Shown here: positions 1-11,025 of the stretch, one piece after another | Position numbering within the stretch: the first letter of the stretch is position 1 | Layout: the number at the start of each line of letters is the position of its first letter | Program-made: the position numbers and the translations under genes | Origin: Strix aluco | Taxonomy: Eukaryota > Chordata > Aves > Strigiformes > Strigidae | Direction: 5' to 3' | Assembly: GCF_031877795.1 (NCBI RefSeq) | Contig: NC_133934.1 | Location: 26,539,716-26,603,715 of the forward strand | DNA: 64,000 bases | Notes under the pieces: generated by a model | The model's database searches: none | What the model saw: only the letters and a program-made list of their open reading frames with translations | What the model was told of the DNA's origin: nothing

Positions 1-532
1 TGTCTGCTTACTGAACAGCAAGAATAAAGAAGAAAGAGGGCTTATTAGAAATCTGATGGCAACTGATGTCCTATTCTTATTTCATTAAATTTAATACAAA
101 GCTTGACTGGAAATACAAGGATTTTTTGCATAATGCTTTCAGAAAACAGATGGTTTTAAATTAGTTTGTACTATCTAACCCTGACCAGAGAAGATTTAGG
201 ATGAAGTAATTTATCCAGCCCAAAAACCAGTGTTTACTTCTAAACTAATATCTGTTTGATTAAGGTAGGATGCAATTTACTTTAGTATTTCATTGTCCTT
301 TTAATATTCAAATGCCCCTCTATGAACCAAGACTGCATGTGTGTTGATGCCAGTAATGCAGTACAGTGAGTCTGCAAGACTTTCTGTAATAAGGTGTAAA
401 ATTCCATTCCGGTGCTTTATTTTCATTGTCATCTGTTTCTGTAACAATATCAAGGTTTGTAATATGCATTTTAATAAATGTAGCGGCTATTAATGTATTT
501 GTAAATTCACAGGTTTTACTTATCCTTTATAG
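1..532 (+). other. N4BP2: N4BP2 intron (3' part)
   Basis: This is AT-rich sequence with no coding signal. It ends in a pyrimidine-rich tract and the AG at 531-532 that precedes the first visible N4BP2 exon. The intron's donor lies outside the window. Confidence 0.7.
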
Positions 533-671
533 CTACTCTTTAGAACAAACTGAGCAGTTTCTGAACTGTGTTCTGGAGGCAGATCCTGTAAAAACAGTTA
601 TAGCTCAAGAAAGCGTTCAGCCAAATGAAATTGTTTCTACCTACAATGCTGCAAAGAACCGGGAGAAGAAG
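533..671 (+). CDS. N4BP2: N4BP2 exon, linker before DUF1771
   Basis: The exon begins after the acceptor AG at 531-532, with one base completing a codon from the previous exon. It reads YSLEQTEQFLNCVLEADPVK and continues to NREKK, then ends in phase 0 at 671 before GTATTT. The segment is acidic to neutral, followed by a basic end, and leads directly into the DUF1771 region of the next exon. The exact acceptor is inferred. An in-frame open stretch continues upstream, so a nearby alternative AG (511-512) cannot be ruled out. Confidence 0.85.
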
Positions 672-3600
672 GTATTTTTTTTTTAATAGTAGTTACAAAC
701 ATATCCAAAGCTATATCCAAAAACACCCTATGATGCATACTTAGCTTCAACATTGCAAATTCCTACAGGCAAAAAAAAGTAAGGAAGAGGATGATCCTTT
801 GAGTGAAATATTTCAAGAATTTGAGTATCCACAATATGATGATTTAAGAGCAGAAGCTTTTTGTCACCAGCAAAAGAGACAGGAATGTTTGAAGAAGGCT
901 GGGGAGGCCTATCGCATGGGTATGAAGCCTGTGGCAGCATTTTATGCACATCAGGTAAATGTAAATATTGTGCTTTTTGCCTGAATTTAGAGAGGTACTT
1001 AAATACTGAATTAGAAGTGATAAGAAAAACATTGTGCCTACTAGAGTTGATAAATTTGCTCAATTACTGTTCCCTGTGTAAGCGTGATATTGAGAATCCC
1101 CTTGCAAGTAAAATCCCTTTCACTAGTACTGATACTGATATAGGAGACTAATATAACCAAATTGTGCAAGACCTCATGAAAGATGATATTTAGTACTTAG
1201 TCACACATGCTTGTTTTCTCACAGATCTCACTCTCACATCCACATAAGTGTAAACACTGAGACCTGTGTCCATGTGGTCTGGCCCAGTTCACTCATGTGT
1301 GACATGGACTGCAACGAACATCAGTTTTCAAATCCTCCATATGTCCCTCATGTTCCTCTTAATTGGTGATGAACTGTTTTTAGACACGTCTTTTGTACTT
1401 TTTAGGTATCAGACAGGTATTAAGAAGTGATCTTTTGCCTCGGAATCTTGCTTGCTTCGTCCTCCATAAATCGTGGGCAGGATTGCTGCCTCCTGTTTTT
1501 GCTTCCTCGTTCAGACTATCTTTATGGCTACAGTCTGTCTTGGGCTGGGATAAAGGTGGTGTGGTGTGTCGTGCTTTTTGCCATGCATCTGGTTTTGGAG
1601 TGTAGATCCGCTGCTGATCAGTCTTGTGTGCTCTGGGCTTGGAGCACAGGCTCTCTGGTCTTCATTCAAGCACATTTCTCAGTATATACCAGTTTGATTG
1701 CTGTTGATCATTGCTGTTGATCGTATTCTTGATTATAATTATCAACTGCTCTTGTGACCATTCCTGTGTGTTGGTTTCTTGGTGCCTTCACATGAGACCC
1801 ATTCACACTTCATTCAGACTACTCTTAAAAGTTCTGTTACAAATATCTCCCAAGGCTGTAGCTTTGATCTAATAGTATATTAAAAATTGGTTATTCACAT
1901 TATAGAAGCATTTAATTCTAAACTATGAATTGCATTATGACAGAACAAAAATGTAATAATGAATGACTTGAATTTGCTTAATATCTTAAAAAAGCTTTCA
2001 CACAGTTGGTATAACATATCAATCTAAACATTTAGAGTTTTACTATGCATGTAGGAACTATTGGTTATTGGTCTTTATAACGAACTCTTTATGTTCTTGG
2101 TTTATATATTCTTGAAGTCTGGAGAGATTCTAAACAAAGGTGTGTATGATTTTAAATAGAAATGTAATTTCCAGTCCTGTCTTACTTTTGTTCTCAGCCA
2201 TAATGACAAGTACAATCTGGAAATTTAGTACATATTTTCTTCTAGGTAATAAAAAGGCAAGCTAAGCTACCTTTAGTAATGAAAAATATTTTATGCATGG
2301 TGGCCTTAGCCTGTCTTGGGAATCCTCTGCAAGTGAGAGTTCTGGGGCTGATATCTCTGGTCTGACACTAATACACTTCACATGATCCATTTTAAGAAAG
2401 TGTAAGACAGACTGTCACTTCTGTTCACTTGAGCCCTTGTCAGTGCAATACCTGGAGTTAAGTCTTCCATTCCTTTTCAGACTGTGCCTACAGATCTTCA
2501 AAGACATAATTTGTTGCTTCAGTCTCAAATATTATCACTGCAAGGTTCATGGGAAATAGTTGTTACTTGTTCACTGTGTAATGTGAATAACCCTGTACTG
2601 CTGCTTGCCCCTAATTCCAGTAGGGACTGTATTGACCTTGCCAGTCATCAAAGTTCTGTCAAAAATATTAGAAGAGATAATAGACAACTATGGAAAAAAA
2701 AAAAAGTGCCCTTGTCTGATTTTTAGGGAATGCGTTCATAACAACCTCAATTGTAACACTCAGCAGGTTTTTCCTGGGCTGTTGGGCAGTTTCTCTGTCG
2801 TTGTTTCATTAAATTTGTAGCAAAATACTTTTTCTGAAAGTAAAATTCTATTGTTAAGGTAATAAATCTGAAAATCAGCATGGAGTGTAACTTTTTAGCT
2901 TATGTAAGACCTTATGGTTTTGTGCCTTTTCTGGCTTTTTTTCTTTCTTGTAGGGCTTTTGTTATAATTTCTTCTTTGTGCCAGCTTTGAGTAGTTTCTT
3001 AAGAACAGATTTCATGAAATCTCCTTGTGAGTAGGTCTCACTGAGCCTCTTTCAGAAGTTCTGTTGCGATTATAAATTTTACTGCTTCAAACTGTGAGCT
3101 AAAAGCACCCTGCCAGTACTGTCATTTTGAAGCCAATGAGCAGTGTGGAGCTTAGATTGTGTCTCGACGTGTAATAGTTGCTGTGTTTATGAATAAAGGG
3201 TCGCCTTCATGAGCAGAAAATGAAAGAAGCCAACCATGCTGCTGCTGTGCAAATCTTTGAGAAAGTAAATACTTCCTTGCTGCCTATGAATGTATTGGAT
3301 CTGCATGGTCTCCATGTGGATGAAGCTGTGAATCAGTTGTCCAGAGTGCTGCAGGAAAAAAGTGAAGGTAGGAATAAGTTAATTCCTGCCCCCTAAAAGT
3401 TATTCTCTTCATTTTCTACTAAGAAATCATAATATACTGGAATATCAGAGGGAGTGAATGTAATTTAATAACATGTAAAAACAACTGACTTCTGTGTTGT
3501 TTTATTTTCAAAGTTCCCCTATGGAATTGTTTTTCTTTGACATGGCAATGAATCTTTTTGCTCTCTGTCTTGCCCACCCCCAACCCCCCACCCTCCCCCG

Positions 3601-6218
3601 TGCTTCTTTGTAAATCTTTCTTTTCCTTCTGTTTTATCCTTTTAATTTTTTCTTGAAGACTGGATCTATCCTTCCTGTCATTTTTAACAGAGGTGGTAAC
3701 ACAAATGTTTGTGTCATCTTCTCATTGCTTTATCAGAACTGTGTTGCTTTTTTAATCTTTAAAGAAAAATCATTATGTGTGAATTCTAACCACAATGATT
3801 ATATTGTCTTCAACTTTTACATGAAAGTGTGTGATTTGAGCTGTCTTTCAGTAACTTCCATATCGATTTGTCAGCACGATCTCTTGAGATCAGAATACTG
3901 CTGCTTCCATAAATGTCATTTTGTGCAGTTTTGCTTGAGGGCTTGTTTTTTTTCCCAGTGGAGTGTTCTAGTACTTCATGAGTGTTCTTGCTGTAAAAAG
4001 ATACATTTTCTGCATTATTAGTTTACCCTATAAATTTAAGCACACTGGGAATGCTTTTATAAGAATCTTTCTTACGCAAGGTACCACTGCACAAACCTAA
4101 TTTTTTGAAACATCTACTCCACAGAGTAGAAACAAAAGTGTTCAGTGTGGCCTTAGATAATCCTTTTCTTTCAATATACATGAGATAATTACATTTCATT
4201 ATCTTGTGCTATTTCTAAAATGCAGTTTGTATACTTTAAGCTGTAATCTAATGCTTTTTAGAGCTAAATTTCCTGAGCTGCACTTAAATCAGGAGTCCTG
4301 TAATGATCGTAGGGGCTCTCTGTTCAGTCCATGCACCGAAATCTAAAACAAAGTTCATTTCAGTGTGCATACATGGGAAAGTGATCAATACTGGGCACTT
4401 AGTGCTGGCAGAATTAACAGTAGACTAACATAAAACCCAAATAAAGTTAAGCGAGAGAGAGAGAGAGAGGGTAGTTGTCATGTGAACTGATCATCTCGAA
4501 CTGGCAAATCTTGGCTTGTTATGAGAATCCAGTTTAATTTATATTTTTTCCCTTTTTTTTTCAAACTCTTCATCTGTTTAGGTTGCTGTGATCTCTGGGA
4601 GAAGAGCAATTGCATTTGCTATCAGGGCTAAATGCCCTAATAAAGCTCATGTGATGTGTTGATCTGTTGATTCATGGTGTTCCAACATAGCAGAAGTTAG
4701 TCCCAATAAGTGTGACTTCAGTGTCAAAAACTGTGTGGATTTATATTTTATTTCTTCTTCCTTTCTTTATCCAATAAAATATTATTTCTTTATTCACATT
4801 AATTTAAGATAAAAGTGAATCAATAGGGAGAAGTATCACTTAAAAATTAACTAAGTTACACCCACCTCTTACTTTTGCTATGTTAATTTACATCACAGGA
4901 TATAAATTCCAAGTGAAGACTAGATGATAGAAACAGTAAAGCTGCTATGAAATTAGAAAGATTTTGTGATGATCACAACATGCATATTGCAAGCAATCTA
5001 GATTTAAAAAGCTTGACTCTATTTTTTCAGAGTATCTTTTTCAGAAGAGGGGAAAAATGGCTGTGTTTATGTAAAAGATGCATAGCCAGCATGGGAAAGC
5101 AAAGTTTGAATTCACTAGTGAGAATTTTCAGCAGAATGGATGGAAAGGTTATACTGAATGCCAAGTCTCTGCTGAGGGAAAATTTTAACCGTTACAATCC
5201 CTGCTGTTACAGAGTACCAGCAGACTGGTGGTAAACCATATCTCTGTGTTATCACGGGAAGAGGAAGCCATAGTCAGGGAGGAGTTGCTCGCATCAGACC
5301 AGCAGCTATCAGATACCTCACAAGCCACAACTTCAGGTGAGTTTAGATTTTTGTTACTGATACATTTTTTTCTTAACCCACATTTAACTAACTGAAAATT
5401 AAAGTTAGTTTTAGAATACTGTTAAACTACTAAACAGATTAAGGCAGGTCTGCTGTTTCAGGTTAAAGTAGCTCTGCTGTTTCATAAATCCCATGCAATT
5501 GTGTGACACGAAACCATCTTATATGGAGCACCTATTAAATGTTAGATGTTTTACTCTGAGATAGATGAAAACACTATGAATTAAACTTCTCTAAACTTAG
5601 TTTAATTACATATTTCCATTCAGGGTTGCTAGCTTTACTGTGAAAAGTTATTAATCCTGCTTTTTATTGGTCTCCAATACTTGCTTTAGCTTTCAGCTGC
5701 TTATGTGGGACAGCAATTTAGCAAGTCTGGGCTGGCACCAGTGTGTTTGCTGCTTTTTCTTTACAGAAGTGTATGAAGGTGACTCTGAAGGTGGGACTCA
5801 GAAATAGCAAAGACTTCCCTTCTCGTTTCCTTCTAAATTTCTACAGAAGACAAGGGAGAAAATCTGTTTTGAAAGGAGAATGAAAGGGGAGCAGGAAAAG
5901 AGGAGGAGAATTAATATAACCAAGAATATTGGGCAGCCTTTTTTTTTTTTTATGAAATATTCCTCTTAGTTTCTGCTGTTTCCAGCTCTTCACCTTTCCA
6001 GACCCTGTAAAATCCTCCTTCACTGTCACATCCAGAGGACATGATGCTGATTTCCTGACTCACACATACTTGTCTGAGAACCTTATCACTTTCCATATGT
6101 TTGATGAGGGCTGAAGGAGATGGCATTGCACATAGCTTTCATGTTGAAGCTTCATCTTTTCTTGTTTCACAGGTTCACAGAAATAAAACCAGGCTGCCTG
6201 AAAGTCATGCTGAATTGA
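533..6218 (+). CDS. N4BP2: N4BP2, C-terminal part (last five coding exons)
   Basis: Five exons (533-671, 769-954, 3199-3367, 5213-5336, 6173-6218) join in frame with GT-AG borders and end at TGA 6216-6218. The product is the C-terminus of NEDD4-binding protein 2, a large protein with an N-terminal P-loop kinase region, a CUE domain and a C-terminal Smr domain. Visible here are the DUF1771-type basic helical region (exons 2-3, with the AEAFCHQQKRQECLKKAGEA stretch) and the Smr domain, with the LDLHGLHVDEAV motif in exon 3 and GRGSHSQGG in exon 4. In this family the Smr domain binds nucleic acid and is linked to nicking activity, and the kinase region phosphorylates 5'-OH polynucleotides. The upstream part of the gene, including the kinase and CUE regions, lies outside the window. 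Recognition rests on Smr motifs, exon phases and synteny with RHOH. Confidence 0.93.
769..954 (+). CDS. N4BP2: N4BP2 exon, DUF1771 helical region
   Basis: The exon is exactly 62 codons, phase 0 at both ends, between acceptor CAG (766-768) and donor GTAAAT (955). It encodes an acidic stretch (SKEEDDPLSEIFQEFEYPQY) followed by a charged helix rich in Ala, Lys, Glu and Gln, and ends at AAFYAHQ. DUF1771 characteristically precedes Smr domains in eukaryotes. The intron upstream of it is only 97 bp. Confidence 0.92.
955..3198 (+). other. N4BP2: N4BP2 intron
   Basis: This 2.24-kb intron runs from GTAAAT to a weak acceptor GAATAAAG just before 3199. It is AT-rich, with a poly-A run near 2694-2705. 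I see no gene within it. Confidence 0.85.
3199..3367 (+). CDS. N4BP2: N4BP2 exon, start of the Smr domain
   Basis: The exon is 169 bp, entering in phase 0 and leaving in phase 1 at AGT GAA G before GTAGGA. It completes the DUF1771 helix (GRLHEQKMKEANHAAAVQIF) and opens the Smr domain with VLDLHGLHVDEAV, which carries the family's LDLHG motif. The histidine of that motif is present. The acceptor lacks a strong polypyrimidine tract, which is unusual, but frame continuity on both sides supports it. Confidence 0.93.
3573..3599 (-). repeat. C-rich tract, quadruplex-capable on the minus strand
   Basis: Five C-runs of 3-6 bases are separated by one or two bases. Read on the minus strand this is a run of G-tracts that fits the classic four-tract quadruplex pattern. 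It lies in the N4BP2 intron on the template strand. Confidence 0.6.
4453..4469 (+). repeat. (GA)n microsatellite
   Basis: About eight uninterrupted GA units lie within an N4BP2 intron. Confidence 0.9.
5213..5336 (+). CDS. N4BP2: N4BP2 exon, Smr core
   Basis: The exon is 124 bp between acceptor CTGCTGTTACAG and donor GTGAGT. The first two bases complete a Glu codon, giving EYQQTGGKPYLCVITGRG and then SHSQGGVARIRPAAIRYLTS. The GRGxHSQGG segment corresponds to the conserved GxGxHS loop of Smr domains. The exon leaves in phase 2 and joins the terminal exon as Arg. Confidence 0.93.
5337..6172 (+). other. N4BP2: N4BP2 last intron
   Basis: This 836-bp intron runs from GTGAGT to TTCTTGTTTCACAG. It contains a T-run at about 5939-5952. 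No gene is seen. Confidence 0.85.
6173..6218 (+). CDS. N4BP2: N4BP2 terminal coding exon
   Basis: After the acceptor CACAG the exon reads R-FTEIKPGCLKVMLN and then TGA (6216-6218). The sequence closes the last strand of the Smr fold and forms the protein's extreme C-terminus. It is too short for open-frame calling and was found by following the phase-2 splice from the previous exon. Confidence 0.92.
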
Positions 6219-9200
6219 AGGGTTGTCAAGAAGAGAAGAGGAATATAGAAACTGAGGTGTCAGATTACAGCTAAAAACTTTTTGAACAACTGCAATAGTA
6301 TTTTGTAGTCTGTTTTAATGGATAATATTTTATTACAAATGGTCTCCATTTACAGCGCAGTGGTTTTGTCAGTATGTTTCCAAGAAAATTTTTGTGTGGA
6401 ATGGATTCTTTTTTGAACCTGCAAAAAAGACGACACTTACAGGATTTGAAGTCTCAGAAATGCAGATTAAGAATTCTGCTGAGCAGTATTTGATGTTTTA
6501 AAGGGAAGTTAAGGTACAATTTTTAAATATAACTGTCTTCTCAGCATACCCAGTTTATGTCTTTTGACCCTCACACATTTTAACTGCTGTGGATTCTGTG
6601 CTTTTAAAACATAGTACCTTGTACAAAGTTATTTTGTGATTCAGAACTTTGTGCTAAACCCTTCAGAAGAGCACAGGGGAGGTGGGAACTCGGCAACTAC
6701 TGATATTTCAAATCCAGTACAGCTGAGTGCTAAATATTTCCAGGTTTCTTCAAAAGTCTGATGTAGTCTGTTTTTAGTGGTTATTGTGATGCGTTGACCA
6801 GTTCTATCATCCTTATTCCATTCTAAACTTCTCCCAGTATTGATGGAAGTTGCATGTAAAGGACTGTGCAGTAAGACCAGGTGTGGTTTTGATAATTTTG
6901 CAGGCTTACTGTCATCTAGTAAAGGGAAGAATACAACTCTAGTTCAATCTCTACTTACACATAGCTAATACTGTAATTTTGCAGGAAATGCCCTTACATT
7001 TTTTTAACATCTATGGGATTAAAAGTGTTTCTTCCTTTATGGCTTTTTAAATGGAGCAAATTGAGTACTGTCTCATTTTACAGGTGTCTAATAGTGACGT
7101 GTCTTCGTTCTGTGTGTATTAAATTTGGTGAGCTCCTTGTATAAAATATGATTGTCTGTGAGACATTTTATAAATGTGTTTTTAACATCAAAGTGAATTC
7201 TAATACTACAGTAGTAATTGCCTAACTGAAAATCTGGGAGTACAAAAGTTATTCTGTTGGTGGTGGTGTTGCATCAGCATCTAGAAATACCTGTGTAAAA
7301 AAGCCAAAACAACAACAAAAAAGCCCCAAACAGAACCCCCCCAAATTAAATATAAACATCTGTACTTTGGCAAGTGTTTCCAGTAAGCAATCAGAATATT
7401 TTTTTAAATAGAAATATCTTTTAGAATGTATTATTACTTTTAATGATATCTTTGCCTCTTGAAAGGCATACGAGTTTTTTACTACGAACTGTTTAATCTT
7501 TGTTGTAAGGTTTTTTCAGAACAGGTATGAGTTGTGTATTAGGAATAATATTAATAGGTTAAGGATTAATGGGAGGGGTTTTTATTTTTAAACCACTTTT
7601 GCAGTAAATTTTATACAGGAATTACATGCACGTAGACTTTGTGTATGAATCCCTATGTGTGTGCAAATTCTGCCATTTGTGTGCATGAGTAGTAATAAGC
7701 AAGGAACTTCTGTGAGAAAAGCTGTGCAGAGAAATAGCTTTCACTTGAAAATGTGTCTATGTAAGTTGATGACAAACTGAAAGACATGATGTTTCCTCAA
7801 AACCCGTATTTACTGCAATATATACACAGTGAATGCAATGTACAGTAGACTTAAAAATGAGTTTGTCATACTTCAACAGATACAATAATCTTTTCATGGT
7901 GATTTCAAGTGGAAGAATAGCTTGAATAATATTTAATCAAAGGGAGTTACTGGAATAATAGACTGTCGTAGTAAATTCCATATTTTTTGTGGGTACTTAG
8001 TTCATCTGAATTGTGTCCCTTCTCTTTTTCTTTCTCTCTGGGCTGCTCTGGTAACCAGTGGGTGAAACTCAAAAGATCTGTGCTCCGCAAACAGCACTAG
8101 CAGAGCTGTTTCTGCCACCGCATGATGTCCTGTGTGGTGAAGCCCACGCTCTATCCTCTGTGATGGTCCCTCAAATGGACTGAGATCTCATTTAGGCACT
8201 TAGACTCAAGACAGCAGTTCAGACTATCAACTGTCCAGGGTTGCAGATGCTAGAATTGCCTCAGTGGAGCTAAGATCTTTCTTTTGGACTAAGGAGTTTC
8301 CTCTGCTCCTGAACAGGTTTTCCCTAGTGCTACTGTTTATAAGGAATGGAGGTGCAGCTCTCTGGGGCAGCTCTTTGAAGCGTACTCCCTGTTGGTTGGC
8401 CTGGGTGGCTGAGTTGCGCAGCAAAGGTCCCAGTGTATGCTGAGAAGTGTTGTGTGTTGAGCTGCTGGGGGCCCAAGCCCTACAGCGATGTGCTTGTAAA
8501 GAGGGAAGTGCCAACACTTCTGGTTGTTTTGCAAGGGGGCCTGATTCACTCAGCATGTTCACACCACTGACATGGACAAAGACAGCTTAGATTTCAGTTC
8601 AGAAGACAGCAGAAAAAGTTGTCTTGCCCATCTGTTCATCATAATCTAGTTGCTGACAAGTTTACCCTGGAGGTGAGAAACACAGCTTTTCACCTTCTCT
8701 GGCCTAGCAAGGGAACAATGATTACGACTGACTCACTTCCCCAGAAAATGCTAACCAGTGTGCTCGGGGGTATTCTTGAAGTTGCCACTTCCTGAACCTC
8801 TTTCAGAATTGCCACTGCAAACTGAAAATGTAAGATCAAGGGGACAAAAGAGATTAAAGAATAAAAAGTGCATAAACAGTCTCTGGAAGAGGGCTAGGAC
8901 TCCAGAAAAGAAGCTGTTCCCACTGAGCTTCAGTGTCCCTCTATATTATTTTTTCATCTCTTATTCCTGTTTGGATACATACATAAAAAATGTTCAGGGC
9001 AAAACCTCAGCTCCACCCCTTACTAGGAGAGTTTGTTTTCTCCAGTCTGTCAGTGTCAGCAGAGTGCATCACTTAAGAGCAATTTGGAGTACTTCTCTCT
9101 CTCCCTCGCCCCTTTGGGTACAGATTGAGGTTTACTAAGGTACTCTGAATATCCTACCTGGTTATAGGTTGATCATTCACCCAGTATAAATTGATTACAG

Positions 9201-11025
9201 GCTGAACTTTGATGGAAGACAATGGTTTAAAATCGTAACATGGGCAGAACTAGTCTTGCCTTTGTTGAAGTTAGTGGTAGACTCTCCATCATCTTCACCA
9301 ACTTGGGATGAGGCATTGCAGTTCCAACTCAGAGAAAATATGATGAGCTCAGCCTTTTTCTCCCATAGGAGCTTAAGCATGTGTTTAGAAGCTGTGCTGA
9401 GCTGGATGCAGAATGGAGAAGATCAGTGCACAGAGAGAAAGAAAGTAGAGTTTTATTAGTAAAGATCTCCATGCCTTCAGTTACTTGCCAAACTGTCCAG
9501 AAAAGAAACACTGGACTTCTTGTATTTCTTTGACTGTTTTTATAATGTATAGTGGGATGAATTAAATATAATTGTTTCAAAATGGTATTTCAAAGTAGGT
9601 TACATTGTAGAACTTCCAGATTTTCTGATGTCTTTTGCAGTTACATCAGTGAGAATCCTGAGGTATTGCATAAATTGTGTATCAACTTATACTTTTAATT
9701 AAAAGTAGCACTTAGCAGTATTGCCACCAGCACTCTAAAATAATGTGTGACTGTTAAAATACCTATTTTGTGTACCACTCTTTAGTCTATTCTTCAACAG
9801 CATGTGGTTGTGATGACTGGTAGCCTTTAATATGTGACTTTGGGGTTCTTTTTTGCAAAACATTTTAACATTTATCCCAATTTTTAATTTAGGAAAATGA
9901 TTTTTTTAAATACAAAATTTAATGCTTGTGCTAGCATTGACAAGTCATCTTACAGTAAATAAATAAAAAAAAAGGTCCAGGGGTGCAATGAAGAAAGTTG
10001 TTCTAAGTAATGTGAGTGTTTTTAAAAATATATTTCAGCTGATTGTGAAAGTAGTAGGACAAAAGTGATTAAAAAAAAGAATAATTCAAGATACATTGAT
10101 AATACTTGAATGATTTTGGCTTTTGCTTTTAATAGTATGTGGTACAATTTTATTTAAACTTAATGTTTTTATAGGCCTATTGAAGGACACCTCCAGGCAA
10201 AGTTTAACTGGCATTTTTTTGTGGCTGTTGGAAACTATTCTGACTTGGGAATCCCTTTTTAAACAATGTCCAGAACTCTAGTCACAACCTAGAACATCAC
10301 TAGAACATCTGGAACATCACTGTCATGAATATGTACAGTGTCAGGAAAGATCTTTACATGGTTAGCAGAACGTATATTCTAGAAAGCTTTACTTGAGGAA
10401 GTGAAGTGTAACGAAGTTGTTATTTAATCTTGCTACAAAATACGGTGGGTAGACAAGAAAATTATTTTATTGTTGATAATGGCAAAGAAGGATCATCATA
10501 AATGGAATATGAGAAATTATACATAGACTTTATGTTACTGATGCTTATGTCTCAAATGCAGTTCACATTTCCAGAATAATACTGCCCTCTTTGTGGAGCT
10601 GAGATGGTAAGAGTATGAACACTGTAACAAAGAAGAGTTCATTGACTTACTAGAATTCCCAAGTACCAGTTCTCTTAAAAAAAACCCACACAAAACCCAA
10701 CCAAAGCCCAACTGTTCATGCTATTTCAGCTAAATAAACTGTGCAGAGGATTAAATGACTTGTATGTGAATATGCATGTGAAAAGACCTAGTATTGCAGC
10801 TACCAGTTGTACAAACTGTTAGGACCAGTACATTGGAAGATATCAATGTCTATTTTTAAATTAAAGTAAAAAATGGATTTTTTTATTTGTATAAAGTTGT
10901 AATTTTGCTGTTAACTATAACTTTCATTTTTTACTGAAAAACCATTTTGTAATTTGCATTTAGAATTTCTAATGTGAAAAGGAATTTACAAAATATAGTT
11001 TAATAAAGGATTTTTGCCACAAGTA
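6219..11025 (+). other. N4BP2: Probable long N4BP2 3' UTR
   Basis: About 4.8 kb of AT-rich, stop-dense sequence follows the stop codon with no other gene signal. Candidate polyadenylation signals are ATTAAA near 7119, overlapping AATAAA near 9958-9967, and AATAAA at 11002-11007. The last has a T-rich segment downstream. I take it as the most distal end, but earlier sites may be used. The true end cannot be set without transcript data. Confidence 0.45.
11002..11007 (+). terminator. N4BP2: Candidate distal N4BP2 polyadenylation signal
   Basis: A canonical AATAAA is followed within about 40 bases by the T/G-rich CCTTCTGTCTTTCCTTGG. Base composition shifts to higher GC soon after, consistent with the end of a 3' UTR. 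Assignment to N4BP2 is inferred. Confidence 0.4.

Larger units (their letters stand above)
3368..5212 (+). other. N4BP2: N4BP2 intron
   Basis: This 1.85-kb intron contains a C-rich tract (3573-3599), a (GA)n microsatellite (4453-4469) and AT-rich sequence. Open frames such as 3653-4021 and 4947-5234 lack recognisable protein similarity. The second overlaps the next real exon in another frame. Confidence 0.85.
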
